Source: Aquifex sp. (lineage in GTDB: Bacteria > Aquificota > Aquificia > Aquificales > Aquificaceae). Taken from it: DNA of 7,899 nt. How positions within the stretch are numbered: position 1 is the stretch's first letter; every line of letters starts with the position of its first letter. A model generated the notes under the pieces. It saw nothing but the letters and a program-made list of their open reading frames with translations. It did not search any database and had not been told where the DNA came from. The position numbers and the translations under genes were made by a program. The stretch is taken from NCBI GenBank assembly GCA_015487405.1, contig WFPV01000121.1, positions 1-7,899 on the forward strand, in the 5' to 3' direction. Positions 5,461 through 7,899 of this stretch are shown here, piece by piece.

Positions 5461-5466
5461 GGAGGT
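5461..5466 (+). promoter_or_regulatory. Ribosome binding site of rplI
   Basis: GGAGGT lies 8 bases before the ATG at 5475, a strong site at standard spacing that fixes the rplI start. Confidence 0.85.
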
Positions 5467-5474
5467 CTCGCAAG

Positions 5475-5924
5475 ATGAAGGTTATTCTAACTAAGGATGT
5501 GGAAGGACTGGGATTCTTTGGGGATATAGTAAGCGTTAAGGACGGATACGCTATGAACTATCTAATTCCGAGAGGATTGGCTCTTCCTGCTACCGAAGGT
5601 AATATAAAGCACATTCAAACTATATTGGAGCAAAAAAAGAGAAAGCTTGAAAGAGAAAAGAAAAAGGCTGAAGAGCTCGCCAAGAAGTTAGAAGGTGTTA
5701 TCGTTGAAGTGAGAAAGCCCGCCGGAGAAGGTGGAAAGCTCTTCGGTTCGGTAACGGCAACCGATATAGTAGAAGCTCTAAAATCTCAAGGAATAGAAAT
5801 AGAGAGGAAGAACGTAGTCTTCTACCATCCTATAAAGGAAGTAGGTATTTTCCCCGTAAAGATAAGACTCCACAAGGATGTGAGTGTGAACATTAAGGTT
5901 GACGTGAAGCCCGAAGAAAAGTAA
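5475..5924 (+). CDS. rplI: 50S ribosomal protein L9
   Basis: A 149-residue protein that binds 23S rRNA at the base of the L1 stalk and helps maintain reading frame. Residues 1-52 are the N-terminal RNA-binding domain, and residues 13-40 fit the complete L9 signature: G13, G16, V21, G24-Y25, N28-Y29-L30, G34, A36 and T40. Residues about 45-75 are the long charged connecting helix (KKRKLEREKKKAEELAKKLE). The C-terminal domain follows with GEGGKLFGSVTATDIVEAL (84-102). Length matches the family norm. In many bacteria rplI follows rpsF, ssb and rpsR; here it stands alone at the head of a transcription unit with ccsA 9 bp downstream, so its dosage is not set by those partners. Confidence 0.98.
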   Translation: MKVILTKDVEGLGFFGDIVSVKDGYAMNYLIPRGLALPATEGNIKHIQTILEQKKRKLEREKKKAEELAKKLEGVIVEVRKPAGEGGKLFGSVTATDIVEALKSQGIEIERKNVVFYHPIKEVGIFPVKIRLHKDVSVNIKVDVKPEEK

Positions 5925-5933
5925 TTTTTTGTT

Positions 5934-6872
5934 ATGCGTGAAGTAAGTGCAAGTGAGAAAAGTTTTCAATTAAGCAAGGATTGGTTGTTTTTCGTAGGTG
6001 GTGTTACTCTCGCTGCACTCCTCGCTTTCCTCGCTCCTATAGAAAACACCTTCTGGTATAAATCCGCATTCTTGGGCTATATACTTGCCTCAATTGTTTA
6101 TGCGGCTTATCTCCTCTTTAGGGAAAAGATTACGGGAAATATAGCTACACTCACTCTATACGCTGCTCTTTTGCTCAACCTAACCGGGATGATAAGAAGG
6201 GGATACGAAACCTACAAACTAGGTGCTTTTCATCCACCGTGGAGTAACCTCTTTGAAGCTTTAACTTTCTGGAGCTTTATAGGGGGAGTTGTTTACCTGC
6301 TCATAGAAAGAAAGTATGGATTTAGAGTCCTTGGAGCTTTTGTAGTTCCATTACTTGCTTTCACTTCCGGATTTGCGATTTTTAAAGCTAACCATGAGAT
6401 AACTCCCCTAATGCCCGCTCTCAGAAGCTACTGGCTTTACTTCCACGTTGTTACCGCATTTACCGGATACGCGGGTTTCACCGTAGCCTTTGGAGGTGCT
6501 ATAGCTTATCTCTTAAAAGAGTATTTTCCAAATAACAAATTCCTCAATAAGCTCCTACCTTCTAAGTCCGTTCTCGATGAAATTACATATAAATCAATAG
6601 CTATAGTATTTCCGATATGGACAGCTTCCATAATATTAGGAGCCGCGTGGGCTAACGAGGCTTGGGGAGGATACTGGAGCTGGGACCCCAAAGAGGTCTG
6701 GTCTCTAATAGTTTGGCTTTTCTTCGGTGCTTACCTCCACGCAAGACAATTGATGGGATGGAAAGGTAAGAAAGTAGCCTGGCTCGTAGTTTTCGGATTC
6801 ATAACTGTGCTAATTTGCTTCTTTGCTGTAAATCTGTACTTCCCCGGACTTCACTCGTACGCAACAGAGTAA
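5934..6872 (+). CDS. ccsA: Cytochrome c biogenesis protein, CcsA/ResC family
   Basis: A 312-residue polytopic inner-membrane protein of System II cytochrome c maturation, where CcsA with CcsB/ResB carries haem across the membrane and attaches it to CxxCH motifs of apocytochromes. About eight or nine hydrophobic segments are visible, from near 17-35 to 280-302. The tryptophan-rich haem-binding WWD motif is complete: W239, then WGGYWSWDPKEVW at 244-256. Conserved histidines appear at H171 (YFHVVTAF), H269 (AYLHARQ) and H307 (GLHSYA). HPPWSNLFEAL at 100-110 is another family motif. The DPKEVW form fits CcsA better than CcmC or CcmF. CcsB is not in the window. The start lies 9 bp after rplI across a six-T run, with no SD, so it may be translated by coupling. 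Its last 74 bp overlap the opposing EAL-HDOD gene. Confidence 0.93.
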   Translation: MREVSASEKSFQLSKDWLFFVGGVTLAALLAFLAPIENTFWYKSAFLGYILASIVYAAYLLFREKITGNIATLTLYAALLLNLTGMIRRGYETYKLGAFHPPWSNLFEALTFWSFIGGVVYLLIERKYGFRVLGAFVVPLLAFTSGFAIFKANHEITPLMPALRSYWLYFHVVTAFTGYAGFTVAFGGAIAYLLKEYFPNNKFLNKLLPSKSVLDEITYKSIAIVFPIWTASIILGAAWANEAWGGYWSWDPKEVWSLIVWLFFGAYLHARQLMGWKGKKVAWLVVFGFITVLICFFAVNLYFPGLHSYATE

Positions 6873-7899
6873 GAAGCTTTTCGGTTTTCTTTTTTGCTCT
6901 CTCTACTATTTGTTTTATCTCCTCCGGTTCTCTATTGAAAAGGTAAGCTATTTTAGTGTAGGTTCTGTCTTTATGCTCTTTCCCCATTTCCATAGAAGCT
7001 TCTATCAGGTAGACATTGGATAGTAAGTATCCCAGATAACCTTTCATTCCATCCAAAGCTTCCAGAATATCCTCTGGATATTCTAAGTTCTTCGCTATAT
7101 TTACTGCAGATATTTCAAGAAACTCATCACAACAAGAAAGTAGGCCGGTTATGAATGCTTCCCTACTTCTTTCCGGAACAAGTATCCCAGCGAGTTCTCT
7201 CATAAGAAAGGCACGGAAAAGGAAACTTTTCATAAAGGCTTCTCCTTCGGCGTAGAGAAACATATCCTTTACGAGATAAAGGAAGATAATTATTCTCAGT
7301 TCTAAAGTATCGAGCTTCTGGTTGGGATAAAACTCTTGTACCCAAAGTTCAACTATTTTTCTGAGAACTCTATCACTCTTAATAATATTGTAAAGTTCTC
7401 TTTTACTCTTTTCTCTCATCTGTTTTATAAGTCTTGTCAGAAAGCTCGAAAGAAAATGGTAGTTTTTATAATGACGAAAGAGGCTCGGGCCTGCAAGGTA
7501 AGGACCTTGAAGTAGTTCCGCAAGCTCTAAACCGAGTCTGTAATCCCTTTTAGTTTCTATATTTGTCAAAATAAGTTTCTTATTTAGAGAACGTGTATAT
7601 TCCCTTACAGTTGAACATTCTCCCAGTGACTTAACACTGCAAGAAAGGTAATCTGCTTTTCTTACAAGAGATATATGGTCCGGGTTCTGAAAGTGGAAAC
7701 CTTCCAGAATGATTTTAAAACCTTTATTCTTTAAGTACTCAATATCCTTCAACAGCTGTGTACTTACACCCCGTGGGAGAATGATTTTGAGTATAACATT
7801 TTTGGGAATCAGAAGGCTTATAAATTCTACATTTATTTCCTCATAGTTTATAGGAATTATGACTTTTTTATTCTTAAAAAGAGTTGTAATGCTTTCTTC
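6799..7899 (-). CDS. EAL-HDOD signalling protein (YuxH-like), N-terminus outside the window
   Basis: The minus frame is open from the window edge through 366 codons to a TGA at 6801-6799. A TTG at 7752-7750 could be taken as a start, but the 49 codons before it continue the EAL fold, so the gene is simply cut by the edge, probably lacking about 70-80 residues. Visible residues 1-140 are the second part of an EAL domain, ending in the recognisable NIET...QGPYLAGPS (113-139). The catalytic signature is gone: the usual DDFG is EGFH (66-69), the K-x-D motif after DY is missing (83-90), and the E-x-x-E strand reads KIILPRG. It is probably not an active cyclic di-GMP phosphodiesterase. Residues 145-345 are an HDOD domain, matching YuxH-type proteins at FLFRAFLMRELAG and AFITGLLSCCDEFLE. 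It may act as a sensor or scaffold in cyclic di-GMP or motility control, but no target is visible. The tail is antisense to ccsA over 74 bp. Confidence 0.82.
   Translation of the reverse strand, partial: EESITTLFKNKKVIIPINYEEINVEFISLLIPKNVILKIILPRGVSTQLLKDIEYLKNKGFKIILEGFHFQNPDHISLVRKADYLSCSVKSLGECSTVREYTRSLNKKLILTNIETKRDYRLGLELAELLQGPYLAGPSLFRHYKNYHFLSSFLTRLIKQMREKSKRELYNIIKSDRVLRKIVELWVQEFYPNQKLDTLELRIIIFLYLVKDMFLYAEGEAFMKSFLFRAFLMRELAGILVPERSREAFITGLLSCCDEFLEISAVNIAKNLEYPEDILEALDGMKGYLGYLLSNVYLIEASMEMGKEHKDRTYTKIAYLFNREPEEIKQIVERAKKKTEKLLTLLRTSEVRGSTDLQQRSKLAQL
6871..6895 (+). terminator. Weak U-rich terminator-like sequence after ccsA
   Basis: AAGAA (6871-6875) can pair with TTCTT just ahead of a six-T run (6890-6895). 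The stem is short and AT-rich, doubtful at high growth temperature, and it lies inside the opposing coding region. It is the only candidate end for the rplI-ccsA transcript in view. Confidence 0.22.

Noticed and set aside
5778..5969. Minus-strand frame of 63 codons over the rplI-ccsA junction
   Set aside because: It is antisense to the conserved L9 C-terminus, with no start signals and low-complexity aromatic content.
7163..7345. Minus-strand 60-codon frame inside the HDOD region
   Set aside because: It is an out-of-frame shadow of the EAL-HDOD coding sequence, which has clear domain matches.
7750..7752. TTG as the start of the EAL-HDOD gene
   Set aside because: The 49 codons before it are open and continue EAL-type strand and helix patterns, and there is no ribosome binding site. 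The gene extends past the window.

Overview
The window looks like a chromosomal segment of a hyperthermophilic member of the Aquificales, most likely Aquifex aeolicus or a close relative. This rests on the character of the proteins (Lys/Glu-rich, compact housekeeping genes), the moderate GC content, the very tight gene packing, and an atpG-atpD pair detached from the rest of the F-ATPase genes, an arrangement I associate with Aquifex. No database could be searched, so the organism call is recognition, not proof.

Layout. Positions 1-576 hold no intact gene. The left edge carries what looks like the last 27 codons of a DDE transposase. Two imperfect 34-bp direct repeats follow (86-119 and 185-218), then a 15-bp tandem repeat that forms a plausible promoter (306-333). 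Next come a perfect Shine-Dalgarno sequence with no start codon after it (368-375) and a compact foldable element (458-552) just ahead of an IclR-family regulator (577-1353, +). The regulator converges on, and overlaps by 11 bp, a minus-strand cluster read right to left: atpG (gamma) at 5395-4520, atpD (beta) at 4504-3068, then nadE (glutamine-dependent NAD+ synthetase) at 3049-1343. A GC-rich hairpin with a U-rich tail, whose loop contains the atpD stop codon, sits at the atpD-nadE junction.

A 79-bp divergent promoter region (5396-5474) separates atpG from the plus-strand pair rplI (ribosomal protein L9, 5475-5924) and ccsA (cytochrome c biogenesis, 5934-6872). The right end (7899-6799, minus) is an EAL-HDOD protein whose N-terminus lies outside the window. 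Its EAL half has lost the usual metal-binding signature, and its C-terminal tail is antisense to the end of ccsA over 74 bp.

Functionally, most of the window is energy metabolism and core housekeeping: the F1 catalytic and rotor subunits, NAD+ synthesis, cytochrome c maturation and a ribosomal protein. The accessory-looking part is the left 576 bp, where mobile-element remnants and an undescribed structured leader or RNA candidate precede the IclR regulator. That RNA candidate and the degenerate EAL-HDOD protein are the two observations I would follow first.
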